Shown: one piece after another, positions 25,346-34,445 of the stretch | Position numbering within the stretch: the stretch's first letter is position 1 | How the letters are laid out: each line of letters begins with the position of its first letter | DNA from: an uncultured Candidatus Melainabacteria bacterium | GTDB taxonomy: Bacteria > Cyanobacteriota > Vampirovibrionia > Gastranaerophilales > Gastranaerophilaceae | Assembly (NCBI GenBank): GCA_934718275.1 | Contig: CAKUZD010000004.1 | Span: 223,910-287,909 of the forward strand | Length of the DNA stretch: 64,000 bases | Direction: 5' to 3' | Made by a program: the position numbers and the translations under genes | The notes under the pieces: generated by a model | What the model was told of the DNA's origin: nothing | Databases searched by the model: none | The model's input: only the letters and a program-made list of their open reading frames with translations

Positions 25346-26146
25346 TTTTCGTGTTTTATTTTTTAGTTGTTGTAAACTCCATATTATGTGAGAAAAAATA
25401 ACAAATAATAAAATTTTAAAATCTTTATTTATTATAAATATTCTAAAATAAGCTTTTATTTGTAAATCATATGGAGTGCTGTCTTTAGTACTTGTTATAT
25501 AACTTTTTTTATGCAGGCGCCATTTAGTTAATTTTTCCGGAATATAATAAAAATCTCCGAGATATGCAAGTTGAATCCATAACCACCAATCTAATAGACA
25601 ATCAACAGGAGTGTTAAAATCCAACTTTAATAAGTCGTATCGTTTTGCCATAACAGCCGAAAATGTAAATATCTTATTACTTAAATAAAAATTATAGAAT
25701 AAATTAGCAGGAGATTTCCTTTTAGAATTTCTCAATCTTGTTTTCTTAAGAGCAGTATTGAAAATATTTGTCCTCTCCATATCTCCAAAAAAATCACAAT
25801 CATTAAAGACAAGATTTATGTTTTTATTATTCAGAATAACTTGAATTTTCTTGGCGATATAATCAGGAGTTATTAAATCATCACTTTCAAGAAAGATAAT
25901 CCAATCTCCTGTTGCTCTTTTTATTCCAAGTTCTAATGTTTTTGCCAATCCAAGATTTTGCTTATTTATAAATAACTTAATTCTGTCATCTTGGAAAGAC
26001 TTGATAACATTAACTGAGTTATCTGTAGAACAATCATCAACAATGATTAATTCCCAATCTTCATATGTTTGATTAAGTACAGATTGAATGGATTCTTTTA
26101 TGTAATTTTCATAATTATAACTGGCTGTGACTATTGATATTTTCAT
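25322..26146 (-). CDS. Family 2 glycosyltransferase
   Basis: A 274-residue GT-A fold enzyme. The N-terminus SIVTASYNYENYIKESIQSVLNQT, the IIVDDCSTDNS nucleotide-sugar block and the LESDDLITPDY metal-binding DxD-like site are clear. A C-terminal hydrophobic stretch (FKILLFVIFSHIIW) may anchor it to the membrane. It likely adds a sugar to a surface glycan, working with the convergent RgpF-like gene. Its start lacks a ribosome site and has TATTAT 7 nt upstream. The donor and acceptor are unknown. Confidence 0.88.
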   Translation of the reverse strand: MKISIVTASYNYENYIKESIQSVLNQTYEDWELIIVDDCSTDNSVNVIKSFQDDRIKLFINKQNLGLAKTLELGIKRATGDWIIFLESDDLITPDYIAKKIQVILNNKNINLVFNDCDFFGDMERTNIFNTALKKTRLRNSKRKSPANLFYNFYLSNKIFTFSAVMAKRYDLLKLDFNTPVDCLLDWWLWIQLAYLGDFYYIPEKLTKWRLHKKSYITSTKDSTPYDLQIKAYFRIFIINKDFKILLFVIFSHIIWSLQQLKNKTRKLIHNARK

Positions 26147-26153
26147 AAATCAA

Positions 26154-26162
26154 ATAATAACA
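26154..26162 (-). promoter_or_regulatory. Extended -10, leaderless, GT2 gene
   Basis: Minus-strand TGT-TATTAT is separated from the ATG at 26146 by seven bases and no ribosome site. Confidence 0.45.
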
Positions 26163-26220
26163 TAAAAAACACCCGATAATTGAAATGTTTTTGTAGTTTA
26201 AATATTGACGATTGTTTACA

Positions 26221-26240
26221 TATAATTTTACGAAACGTAA
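26221..26240 (+). promoter_or_regulatory. -10 with adjacent inverted repeat before the symporter
   Basis: TATAAT (26221-26226) is followed by TTACG-AAA-CGTAA (26228-26240), a perfect inverted repeat that could be an operator at the transcription start. The -35 (TTTAAA-like, 18 nt upstream) is weak. A second TATAAT-like run lies at about 26270. Confidence 0.35.
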
Positions 26241-26296
26241 CAGGAATATTCAATCTTGGCATGTTTATAATATAATAAAAATGAGGTATTATAACA

Positions 26297-27601
26297 TTGA
26301 AACATTCGAAATTAACAGCCCTAATATTTATAGCACTTGTTTTAGGTGTTGTCGTGGGACATTTTGCTCCTGACTTTGCGGTTAAAATGAAACCGTTTGC
26401 AGTAATCTTTTTAAGAATGGTAAAAATGATTATTGCTCCATTGTTGTTTGCAACTTTGGTTGTTGGGATTGCAGGCCACGGTGATGCTAAAAGTTTAGGT
26501 AAAATTGGGCTTAAAACAATTATCTATTTTGAAATAGTAACAACATTAGCTTTAATGATAGGACTCACTGCCGCAAATATTTTTAAACCGGGAGTTGGGT
26601 TTGTGACAAGCAATTCTGTTCATGCAATACACATGCAAGAAGCAGGACTTATGGCTGCAACTCAAGCACATACATCTGTTAGTGAAATGGTTACCAGTAT
26701 ATTTCCAACAAGTATAGTTGATGCTATGGCTCAAGGGAATTTGCTACAAATAGTTGTATTTTCCATCTTTTTTGCCCTTGCTATGGTCGCTGTTGGCAAG
26801 TCAGCCAAACCTGTAATTGATGTATTGAATTCAGTTTCTCAAATAATGTTTAAGTTTACTGAGTACGTAATGTATTTTGCGCCATTGGGGATTTTTGGTG
26901 CAATTGCATCAACAATTGGTGCGAACGGACTCGCAGTTCTTAAAAGTTATTTTAAGGTGATTGGAGCTATGTATGTGGCTCTTGCAGTATTTGTGCTTAT
27001 GGTATTGTTTATTGCTTGTAAAATTGTAAAAATTTCTTTGAGGGATTTATTGAGAGCAGTACAGGAACCTGCACTTTTAGCTTTTACAACCGCAAGTTCG
27101 GAAGCTGCTTTCCCAAAAGCTATGGAAATTATGGAACGTTTTGGGGTTCCAAAAAATATTGTTGGCTTTGTAATGCCTACCGGGTATACGTTTAATCTTG
27201 ACGGAAGTACAATTTATCTTGCTATGGGAGTTTTGTTTTCATCCCAAATTGTAGGTATTAATCTTGATATTAATCAACAGGTTATAATAATGTTAGCTTT
27301 AATGCTTACAAGTAAAGGTATTGCAGGTGCTCCAAGGGTTGCATTGATAGTTCTTGCGGGAACTTTGGCAAGCTTTAATATTCCTATTTTAGGTGTTGCA
27401 ATTCTTTTGGGTATTGATCAAATTCTTGATATGGGTAGAACAACTATTAATCTTGTCGGGAATTGTGTTGCAACAGTAGTAATTGCAAGATGGGAAAAAG
27501 CTTTTGATTATGAAAAAATGAAAGAATTTGTAAAACAGTCAAAAGAAGAAAGTATTGGACATGACTTACAACAAACACTAGAACAAATAAAAGAAGGATA
27601 G
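26297..27601 (+). CDS. Dicarboxylate/amino acid:cation symporter
   Basis: A 434-residue DAACS-family transporter (GltP/DctA type), which takes up glutamate, aspartate or C4-dicarboxylates with protons or sodium. About eight membrane segments plus re-entrant loops are evident. The family signatures TTASSEAAFPKAME, PTGYTFNLDGSTIYLA and DMGRTTINLVGNCVA carry the cation and substrate sites. The start is TTG at 26297 with GAGGT about 9 nt upstream; no in-frame ATG fits. ileS begins 3 nt after its stop, an unusual partnership. Substrate cannot be decided between glutamate and dicarboxylates. Confidence 0.88.
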   Translation: MKHSKLTALIFIALVLGVVVGHFAPDFAVKMKPFAVIFLRMVKMIIAPLLFATLVVGIAGHGDAKSLGKIGLKTIIYFEIVTTLALMIGLTAANIFKPGVGFVTSNSVHAIHMQEAGLMAATQAHTSVSEMVTSIFPTSIVDAMAQGNLLQIVVFSIFFALAMVAVGKSAKPVIDVLNSVSQIMFKFTEYVMYFAPLGIFGAIASTIGANGLAVLKSYFKVIGAMYVALAVFVLMVLFIACKIVKISLRDLLRAVQEPALLAFTTASSEAAFPKAMEIMERFGVPKNIVGFVMPTGYTFNLDGSTIYLAMGVLFSSQIVGINLDINQQVIIMLALMLTSKGIAGAPRVALIVLAGTLASFNIPILGVAILLGIDQILDMGRTTINLVGNCVATVVIARWEKAFDYEKMKEFVKQSKEESIGHDLQQTLEQIKEG

Positions 27602-27604
27602 AGT

Positions 27605-30424
27605 ATGGGTAACGAAACAAGTACAAAAAAAGAATACAAAGAAACTTTAAATTTGCCTCAAACAACTTTGGCGATGAGAGCAAATGCAACAGTTCGAGAA
27701 CTTGAAATTCAAAAATTTTGGGCTGAAAACGATATTTATAACAAAATTATAAACAATAGAGATAAAGCAAATAAATTCATTTTGCATGATGGGCCTCCGT
27801 ATTTGAGTTCCGAAAAAATTCACGTTGGAACTGCTCTTAACAAAATCCTTAAAGATATTTTATTAAAATATAAAGCACAAGCCGGTTTTTATACTCCTTA
27901 TGTTCCGGGGTATGATGGTCACGGCTTGCCAATTGAAAATAAAGTTGTAAAAAATATTAAAGGTGGTAGAAACGCCGTAACACCTTACGAATTACGTCAA
28001 AAATGCCGTGAATATGCTCATAACAGTTTGAAAGGGCAAGAAAGTGAATTCAAACGCCTTGGAGTTCTTGGTGATTGGGAAAATCCTTATTTGACTATTA
28101 AACCGGAATTTGAAGCTGAACAAGTCAGGGTTTTTGGTGAGATGTACAAGAAAGGATACATTGAAAAAGGTTTGAAACCGGTATATTGGTGTGCTTCTTG
28201 TGAAACAGCTCTTGCTGAAGCAGAAGTTGAATATGCAGATATTACATCAACATCAATTTATGTAAGATTTAAATTTGATGAAGAAAGCACAAATAAACTT
28301 CACAGTAAGTTTAGTTTCTTATCTTCAAATCCTTTGTATGCAATAATTTGGACAACAACTCCTTGGACAATTCCTTCTAATATGGCAATCAGTATGCATC
28401 CAAAATTTGAATATACTTTCTTTGAATATAAAGGAGATATATACGTAGTTGCTCAAGGTTTGTTGGCAAGTTTCTTAGCTGAAGTTGAATGGGAAGAAAA
28501 AGACATAAAAGTCTTAGGTTCTTGTGTTGGAGAAGATTTAGAACTTTTAAAAACTCAGCATCCGCTTGTGGATAGAAAATCCCCGATTATTCTTGGAGAA
28601 CATGTGACTCTTGATGCCGGTACCGGCTCTGTTCACACTGCTCCGGGTCATGGTCTTGAGGACTATGAAGTTGGATGTAAATATGGTATTGAAGTGTTCT
28701 CGCCATTAGACAGCAAAGGTGTTTGGACAGAGGCTGTTAAAGATAAAGATTTGGAAGGAATTCCTTATTACAAAGGAAATTCAATAGTTATTGAAAAACT
28801 TCAAAACTGTGGAGCATTGTTGAAAGCTCAGGATATTAACCATAGTTATCCTCATTGTTGGAGATGTAAAAATCCTGTAATTTACAGAGCTACTCCTCAA
28901 TGGTTTGTTAAAGTAGACAAATTCAGAGATGAAGCTTTGAGCGCTATTAAGGGTGTTAAATGGATTCCGGCAGGTGGAGAAGCAAGAATTTCAAACATGG
29001 TTGCAGGTCGTACTGATTGGTGTATTTCTCGTCAAAGAGCTTGGGGGGTTCCAATTCCTGTGTTCTATTGCGAAGATTGCGGAGAAGTTATTGTAACTGA
29101 TGAAACGGTTGAGAATGTTGCCAAAATATTTGAAAAAGAAAGTTCTGACGCTTGGGTAAAATATTCGGCAAACGAATTATTGCCTGAAGGTTTTAAATGT
29201 CCTAAATGCGGAAAAACACATTGTTTCAAAAAAGAAAATGATATTATGGACGTTTGGTTTGATTCCGGTGTAACTTGGCGTGCAGTAGTTGAAAACCGCT
29301 CTGATGTTCTGGGGCATACTCCTGTTGAGATGTATTTAGAAGGCTCTGACCAACATAGAGGTTGGTTCCAATCTTCTCTTTTAACCAGTGTTGCAGTTCA
29401 AGGAAAAGCTCCTTACAAATCAGTTTTAACACACGGGTTTGTATTTGGTGAAGATGGACGAAAAATGTCAAAATCATTAGGCAACTACATAAGACCGGAT
29501 GAAATTATCAAAACTTATGGGGCTGATATCTTGAGATTATGGGCAGCTTCTGTTGATTATAGAAACGATACAAAAATTGGGAACAATATTATCAAACAGT
29601 TAGCTGAAATATTTAAGAAAACAAGAAATACTTCAAGATTTTTACTTGGAAATTTGTTTGATTTTGACCCTAAAACTGATTATGTTAAATATGATGATTT
29701 AAAAGCTATTGACAAATTTGCTCTACATAAATTAAATCAACTTATTGTAAACGTAACAGAAGCTTTTGATAATTATGAATTCTACAAATACTTCCAACAG
29801 CTTCAAAATTTTGCGGCAGTTGATTTGAGTTCGTTCTATCTTGATATTGTAAAGGATAGATTGTATACAGCAGGTAAAGACTCACTTTCTCGTCATGCAT
29901 GCCAAACTGTATTATATGAAACATTACAAACTTTAGTAAGAATGTTAGTTCCTGTAATGCCACACCAAGCAGAAGATATTTGGATGAGTGTTCCGGAATG
30001 TCAAAGAGGTGGGTTGGAAAGTATTTTACTTTCTGATTGGTGTAAACCAAAACCGGAATGGAATAACGAACAACTTGAAAATGATTTTTCTCAAATTTTA
30101 AAAGCTCGTGAAGTTGTTACAAGAGCAATTGAACCTCTTAGGGCTGATAAAAAAGTTGGAAGTTCTCTAGAGGTTGCAGTATTTATTAAATCAGATAATG
30201 CGGATATATTGAAAGTGAATGAAAGTGAACTTTGTAATATATTTATTACATCGCAAGCTTACGTTACAAATGAAAAACCTGAAAATGTGTTAAATGAACA
30301 TTCAGAAGAAGGTTATACCGTTTGGGTAACAAAAGCTGAAGGTGAAAAATGTGCACGTTGCTGGAAATACAGGAAGTTAAATTCAGATGGTATTTGTGAA
30401 GAATGTGCAGAAGCTATTAAATAA
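27605..30424 (+). CDS. ileS: Isoleucyl-tRNA synthetase
   Basis: A 939-residue class I synthetase. The Rossmann active site has the ATP-binding tetrapeptide as HVGT (KIHVGTALNKILKD) in place of the usual HIGH, while the second signature GRKMSKSLGN is normal. The editing domain (TTTPWTIPSN), the anticodon-binding region and the C-terminal zinc knuckle CARCWKY...CEEC are present. AAGGATAGAG precedes the ATG, and the gene follows the symporter by 3 nt, so both share a transcript. A terminator follows. Confidence 0.97.
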   Translation: MGNETSTKKEYKETLNLPQTTLAMRANATVRELEIQKFWAENDIYNKIINNRDKANKFILHDGPPYLSSEKIHVGTALNKILKDILLKYKAQAGFYTPYVPGYDGHGLPIENKVVKNIKGGRNAVTPYELRQKCREYAHNSLKGQESEFKRLGVLGDWENPYLTIKPEFEAEQVRVFGEMYKKGYIEKGLKPVYWCASCETALAEAEVEYADITSTSIYVRFKFDEESTNKLHSKFSFLSSNPLYAIIWTTTPWTIPSNMAISMHPKFEYTFFEYKGDIYVVAQGLLASFLAEVEWEEKDIKVLGSCVGEDLELLKTQHPLVDRKSPIILGEHVTLDAGTGSVHTAPGHGLEDYEVGCKYGIEVFSPLDSKGVWTEAVKDKDLEGIPYYKGNSIVIEKLQNCGALLKAQDINHSYPHCWRCKNPVIYRATPQWFVKVDKFRDEALSAIKGVKWIPAGGEARISNMVAGRTDWCISRQRAWGVPIPVFYCEDCGEVIVTDETVENVAKIFEKESSDAWVKYSANELLPEGFKCPKCGKTHCFKKENDIMDVWFDSGVTWRAVVENRSDVLGHTPVEMYLEGSDQHRGWFQSSLLTSVAVQGKAPYKSVLTHGFVFGEDGRKMSKSLGNYIRPDEIIKTYGADILRLWAASVDYRNDTKIGNNIIKQLAEIFKKTRNTSRFLLGNLFDFDPKTDYVKYDDLKAIDKFALHKLNQLIVNVTEAFDNYEFYKYFQQLQNFAAVDLSSFYLDIVKDRLYTAGKDSLSRHACQTVLYETLQTLVRMLVPVMPHQAEDIWMSVPECQRGGLESILLSDWCKPKPEWNNEQLENDFSQILKAREVVTRAIEPLRADKKVGSSLEVAVFIKSDNADILKVNESELCNIFITSQAYVTNEKPENVLNEHSEEGYTVWVTKAEGEKCARCWKYRKLNSDGICEECAEAIK

Positions 30425-30447
30425 TTAGCAGATAAAAAATATTAATG

Positions 30448-30485
30448 TCCCTTTTCAATATTAATTGAGGAGGGATATTTTTTTA
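30448..30485 (+). terminator. Terminator of ileS
   Basis: TCCCTTTTCAAT (30448-30459) pairs over 12 bp (two G-U) with ATTGAGGAGGGA (30464-30475), followed by a run of T. Confidence 0.8.
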
Positions 30486-30508
30486 TAAAAAATAAGTTAA
30501 CAAAATAA

Positions 30509-30546
30509 TAAAAAAAGAAGATGTTTTCAATTTTGAAAACATCTTC
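30509..30546 (-). terminator. Terminator of fusA
   Basis: GAAGATGTTTTC (30517-30528) and its exact reverse complement (30535-30546) form a 12-bp stem; on the minus strand a run of T follows (30509-30516). Confidence 0.85.
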
Positions 30547-30567
30547 TCCTGTATATTTTATATCAGC

Positions 30568-32658
30568 TTACGCTTTAGCAGCTCCTGATTTTTCAATAAT
30601 TTCTTTTTCAACATTAGCAGGAACTTGTTCGTAATTATGGAATTCCATAGAGAATGTTCCACGGCCTTGAGTATTTGATCTCAAGTCTGTAGCGTAACCG
30701 AACATGTTAGCTAATGGAACTAATGCTCTAACAATTACGTTACCTGTGTTGCCTTGAGGTTCTTGACCTTCAACACGTCCACGGCGTCTTGAAATATCAC
30801 CAATAATTGTTCCGGTAAATTCATCAGGAATTTCGATTTCAACCTTCATCATTGGTTCAAGGATACAAGGTTGAGCTTTACGGCAACCATCTTTGATAGC
30901 CATAGAACCGGCAATTTTAAATGCCATTTCTGATGAGTCAACTTCGTGATAAGATCCGTCATAAAGTTCAACTTTAACATCAATCATTGGGAATCCTGCT
31001 AAAATACCGCCTTCAAGAGCTTCTTCCATACCTTTTCTTGCAGGTTCAATGTATTCTTTAGGAATAGCACCACCAACGATTTTGTTTTCAAATACAAATC
31101 CTGCATTTTCTTCAGCCGGAGAAATTCTAATTTTAACGTGACCATATTGACCTTTACCACCTGATTGACGGATGAATTTAGAATCTTGGTCAGCGTTGCC
31201 GCGAATTGTTTCTCTGTATGCAACTTGAGGTTTACCAATGTTTGCTTCAACTTTGAATTCTCTCATCATACGGTCTACAATGATGTCAAGGTGAAGTTCG
31301 CCCATACCTGAAATGATTGTTTGACCTGTTTCTGTATCAGATTTAACTCTGAATGAAGGATCTTCTTCTGCAAGTTTTTGAAGTGCAATACCCATTTTAT
31401 CTTGGTCTGCTTTTGTTTTTGGTTCAATTGCAACTGAAATAACCGGTTCAGGGAATGTCATTTTTTCCAAGATAATTGGAGCTTTTTCGTCACACAAAGT
31501 ATCACCGGTTGTTGTATCTTTCAAACCAACAGCTGCGCAGATATCACCTGCGTAAACTTCTTGTTCTTCAATACGTTGGTCAGCATACATACGAACCAAT
31601 CTTGCGATACGTTCTTTTTTGCCGTTTGTAGCATTAAGAACATAAGAACCTGCAGTGATTACACCTGAGTAAACTCTCAAGAAAGTTAAACGACCTACAT
31701 AAGGGTCAGTCATAACTTTAAATGCTAAAGCTGAGAATGGTTCTGTATCAGAAGAATGTCTTTCTGTTTTTGTTCCATCTTCAAGTTCACCTTCGATAGC
31801 TTTTACATCAACAGGTGATGGCATATAGTCAACAACTGCATTTAATAATAGTTGAACACCTTTGTTTTTGAAAGCAGTACCGCAAGTTACAGGAACGATT
31901 TTGTTTTCGCAAACAGCTTTTCTCAAAACAGCTTTCAATTCGTCAACTGTAATTGAAGCAGGATCTTCAAAATATTTTTCCATCAAAGCATCATCTTCGG
32001 AAGCGATAGCTTCAACCATAGCATCGTGATATTCTTGAGCTTTTTCTAACATATCAGCAGGAATATCTTCTTCTTTAATATCTGTTCCTAAGTCATTAGT
32101 ATAAATTTCAGCTTTCATTGTCATCAAGTCAATAAGACCGTTGAATTTATCTTCAGCACCGATAGGTAATTGGATAGGTACAGCATTTGCGCCCAATCTT
32201 GTTTTAATTTGGTCAACTACTCTGTAGAAATCAGCACCTGTTCTATCCATTTTGTTTACGAATACCATACGAGGAACTTCGTATCTGTTAGCTTGACGCC
32301 ATACGGTTTCTGATTGAGATTGAACACCACCTACCGCACAGAATACAGCAACAACACCGTCTAATACACGTAGAGAACGTTCAACTTCGATTGTAAAGTC
32401 AACGTGCCCCGGGGTATCAATGATGTTGATTTGGTGGCCTTTCCAAGAAGCTGTTACAGCTGCAGATTGGATAGTAATACCACGTTCTTTTTCTTGTTCC
32501 ATGAAGTCAGTTACAGCTGCACCATCGTGAGTTTCACCGATTTTATGAGTTTTACCTGTGTAAAACAAAATACGTTCAGTTGTAGTGGTTTTGCCGGCAT
32601 CAATGTGAGCAGCAATACCAATGTTTCTGATTTTTTCTAATGGAGTTTGTCTTGCCAT
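30568..32658 (-). CDS. fusA: Elongation factor G
   Basis: A 696-residue translocase GTPase. G1 AHIDAGKTT, G3 DTPGHVDF and G4 NKMDRTGADF are intact, and domains II-V follow with the expected length. It is transcribed alone here, not with rpsL/rpsG/tuf as in the usual str operon. A TTTACA-17-GATAAT promoter with an extended TGT lies upstream, AAGGAAAAAC precedes the ATG and a strong terminator follows. Confidence 0.98.
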   Translation of the reverse strand: MARQTPLEKIRNIGIAAHIDAGKTTTTERILFYTGKTHKIGETHDGAAVTDFMEQEKERGITIQSAAVTASWKGHQINIIDTPGHVDFTIEVERSLRVLDGVVAVFCAVGGVQSQSETVWRQANRYEVPRMVFVNKMDRTGADFYRVVDQIKTRLGANAVPIQLPIGAEDKFNGLIDLMTMKAEIYTNDLGTDIKEEDIPADMLEKAQEYHDAMVEAIASEDDALMEKYFEDPASITVDELKAVLRKAVCENKIVPVTCGTAFKNKGVQLLLNAVVDYMPSPVDVKAIEGELEDGTKTERHSSDTEPFSALAFKVMTDPYVGRLTFLRVYSGVITAGSYVLNATNGKKERIARLVRMYADQRIEEQEVYAGDICAAVGLKDTTTGDTLCDEKAPIILEKMTFPEPVISVAIEPKTKADQDKMGIALQKLAEEDPSFRVKSDTETGQTIISGMGELHLDIIVDRMMREFKVEANIGKPQVAYRETIRGNADQDSKFIRQSGGKGQYGHVKIRISPAEENAGFVFENKIVGGAIPKEYIEPARKGMEEALEGGILAGFPMIDVKVELYDGSYHEVDSSEMAFKIAGSMAIKDGCRKAQPCILEPMMKVEIEIPDEFTGTIIGDISRRRGRVEGQEPQGNTGNVIVRALVPLANMFGYATDLRSNTQGRGTFSMEFHNYEQVPANVEKEIIEKSGAAKA

Positions 32659-32720
32659 TTTTGTTTTTCCTTTTTTATATTGTGTACATCGCTATTATGA
32701 ATTTTTTTAGCTTCACTAAA

Positions 32721-32749
32721 ATTATCACATGAACATAGTTTTTTGTAAA
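32721..32749 (-). promoter_or_regulatory. Promoter of fusA
   Basis: On the minus strand TTTACA (32744-32749), a 17-nt spacer and GATAAT (32721-32726) with TGT immediately upstream of the -10. Confidence 0.6.
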
Positions 32750-32938
32750 TAATTTAGGGAGCGAGGTTAAGTAATGTTCATATTTATTGGAAAGTCAGTG
32801 AAAAATATTAATTTGTGAGTGGAATTTACTGCTTGAGTTTATTGAAAACATGCTATTAACGCCTTAGTTATTGTAGTGGTCTTTGCCCTGTTATTTTCTG
32901 CTATTTACCTTTAATCTTCACTTTTTTGATTTTTGCCG

Positions 32939-32944
32939 TATAAT
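32939..32944 (+). promoter_or_regulatory. Consensus -10, leaderless, uppS
   Basis: TATAAT ends 6 nt before the ATG at 32951. No ribosome site exists and the -35 is weak. Confidence 0.55.
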
Positions 32945-32950
32945 ACAGTT

Positions 32951-33679
32951 ATGAATACGTTGGAAAAAGATTTAAAAACAAATGAAATAGTAAAAAGTAC
33001 TAACTTGCAACATATTGCAATAATTATGGACGGCAATCGCAGGTGGGCGAAAGAGAAAAATTTGCCATCCGCGATGGGACACAAAAAAGGTGTAGATGCC
33101 CTAAAGGCAACACTTCGTGCTTGCAAAGATTTTGGTATAAAATATTTGACGGTATATGCATTTTCAACAGAAAATTGGAACAGAAAAAAGGAAGAAGTTG
33201 ATTTTTTGATGGAATTGTTGGCAATTACTCTCACAAATGAACTTGCAGAGATGCATTCAGAAGGAGTTGTAATCAGCTTTATAGGTGACATTAAAAAATT
33301 AAGTCCTAAGCTTCAAAAAATTCTTAATAATTCTGTGGAAACAACAAAAAATAATACGGGGGTTCATCTCCAAATTGCGTTTAATTATGGAGCAAGAGAT
33401 GAAATTCTTCATGCTGTAAAAAATATTGTTGCTCAGGGAATTAATCCTGAAGATATTACAGAAGATACTATATCTCAGAATCTTTATACGAATGGAATTC
33501 CTGATCCTGATTTGCTAATTAGAACAGGTGGAGAGAAAAGAGTTTCAAACTATTTGTTGTGGCAAATTGCGTATTCTGAAATTCTTGTAACAAAGCAGTA
33601 TTGGCCGGAATTTGATAAAAATTCTTTGGCAAGTGCAGTTGAAGAATTTCATAATAGACAGAGAAGGTTTGGAAAATAG
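32951..33679 (+). CDS. uppS: Isoprenyl transferase (UPP synthase)
   Basis: A 242-residue cis-prenyltransferase that makes undecaprenyl diphosphate, the lipid carrier for peptidoglycan and surface glycans. The active-site HIAIIMDGNRRWA block holds the catalytic Asp (near residue 27), with YAFSTENW and the C-terminal PDLLIRTGGEKRVSNYLLWQ signature intact. An earlier in-frame TTG at 32933 is rejected. The ATG has no Shine-Dalgarno and lies 6 nt after a perfect TATAAT, so the mRNA is probably leaderless. rdgB follows after 10 nt. Confidence 0.96.
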   Translation: MNTLEKDLKTNEIVKSTNLQHIAIIMDGNRRWAKEKNLPSAMGHKKGVDALKATLRACKDFGIKYLTVYAFSTENWNRKKEEVDFLMELLAITLTNELAEMHSEGVVISFIGDIKKLSPKLQKILNNSVETTKNNTGVHLQIAFNYGARDEILHAVKNIVAQGINPEDITEDTISQNLYTNGIPDPDLLIRTGGEKRVSNYLLWQIAYSEILVTKQYWPEFDKNSLASAVEEFHNRQRRFGK

Positions 33680-33689
33680 GGAGTAGCAA

Positions 33690-34256
33690 ATGATTAAACT
33701 CGTATTTGCAACATCTAATCCACACAAATTACAGGAAATAAAAGATATTGCGGGAAATACTGATATCGAATTTTTGTTGCCGCCAAGCGAATTTAATCCA
33801 ATTGAAGATGGAACAACTTTTGAGGAAAATTCATATATTAAAGCTAAAGAAGCTGCTAAATTAAGCGGAATTGTTGCATTAGCAGACGATTCAGGTTTGT
33901 GTGTTGAAGCATTGGGCGGTGCTCCGGGAATTTATTCTGCAAGATATGCTGATACTCCGCGGGCTCGAATTGAGAAGCTTTTAAATGCTATGAATGGAAA
34001 AGACAATAGAAAAGCGAAATTTGTTTGTGCTATGAGTCTTGTAAATCCAAAGGGTGAAATTGTTTTTCAAACACGAGGAGAATGTTGCGGAAATATTGCG
34101 CTAAAACAAGCAGGTACAAACGGATTTGGTTATGATCCAATATTTCTTATAGATGATGGGAATATAACAATGGCAGAACTGTCAGAAAAAGAGAAAAATA
34201 ATATTTCCCACAGAGGTCAAGCATTGAGGAATGTTTTGGAGTTTTTGAAAGTGTAA
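33690..34256 (+). CDS. rdgB: Non-canonical purine NTP pyrophosphatase
   Basis: A 188-residue HAM1/RdgB-type enzyme that hydrolyses XTP and ITP to keep deaminated purines out of DNA and RNA. The N-terminal VFATSNPHKLQEIK motif, ALADDSGLCVEALGGAPGIYSARYA and the C-terminal TNGFGYDPIF and SHRGQAL blocks are all present. GGGAG precedes the ATG; it is the second gene after uppS. Confidence 0.96.
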   Translation: MIKLVFATSNPHKLQEIKDIAGNTDIEFLLPPSEFNPIEDGTTFEENSYIKAKEAAKLSGIVALADDSGLCVEALGGAPGIYSARYADTPRARIEKLLNAMNGKDNRKAKFVCAMSLVNPKGEIVFQTRGECCGNIALKQAGTNGFGYDPIFLIDDGNITMAELSEKEKNNISHRGQALRNVLEFLKV

Positions 34257-34257
34257 T

Positions 34258-34312
34258 TATACCCCTCTCTGAAATTTCTAAGTTCTTTTCAATCACTAAG
34301 AAATTTCTTCTG
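34258..34312. repeat. Hairpin repeat related to 8885-8945 (inverted)
   Basis: ACCCCTCTCTGAAATTTCTAAG at the left and ACTAAGAAATTTCTTCT at the right form an imperfect inverted repeat of about 12 bp. The same pair of arms, in reverse orientation, lies at 8885-8945 with a different loop. Confidence 0.6.
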
Positions 34313-34420
34313 TCTTGGATTTGCTCCACGCTCACAGAGTTCCGCAAAAGTAACACAGTTACAATTTGCTCCATCTGCTCGCTATCCGGACTCGTTACAC
34401 TCCGTCCGTCCGCAAATCCG

Positions 34421-34441
34421 CTCTCCCCGATGGGGCGAAGG
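34421..34441 (+). repeat. Left 21-bp inverted repeat of the DUF559 cassette
   Basis: A GC-rich element reading CTCTCCCCGATGG...GAAGG. It is the exact reverse complement of 34822-34842 and begins 5 bp after the DUF559 stop side. Confidence 0.85.
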
Positions 34442-34445
34442 ATGT

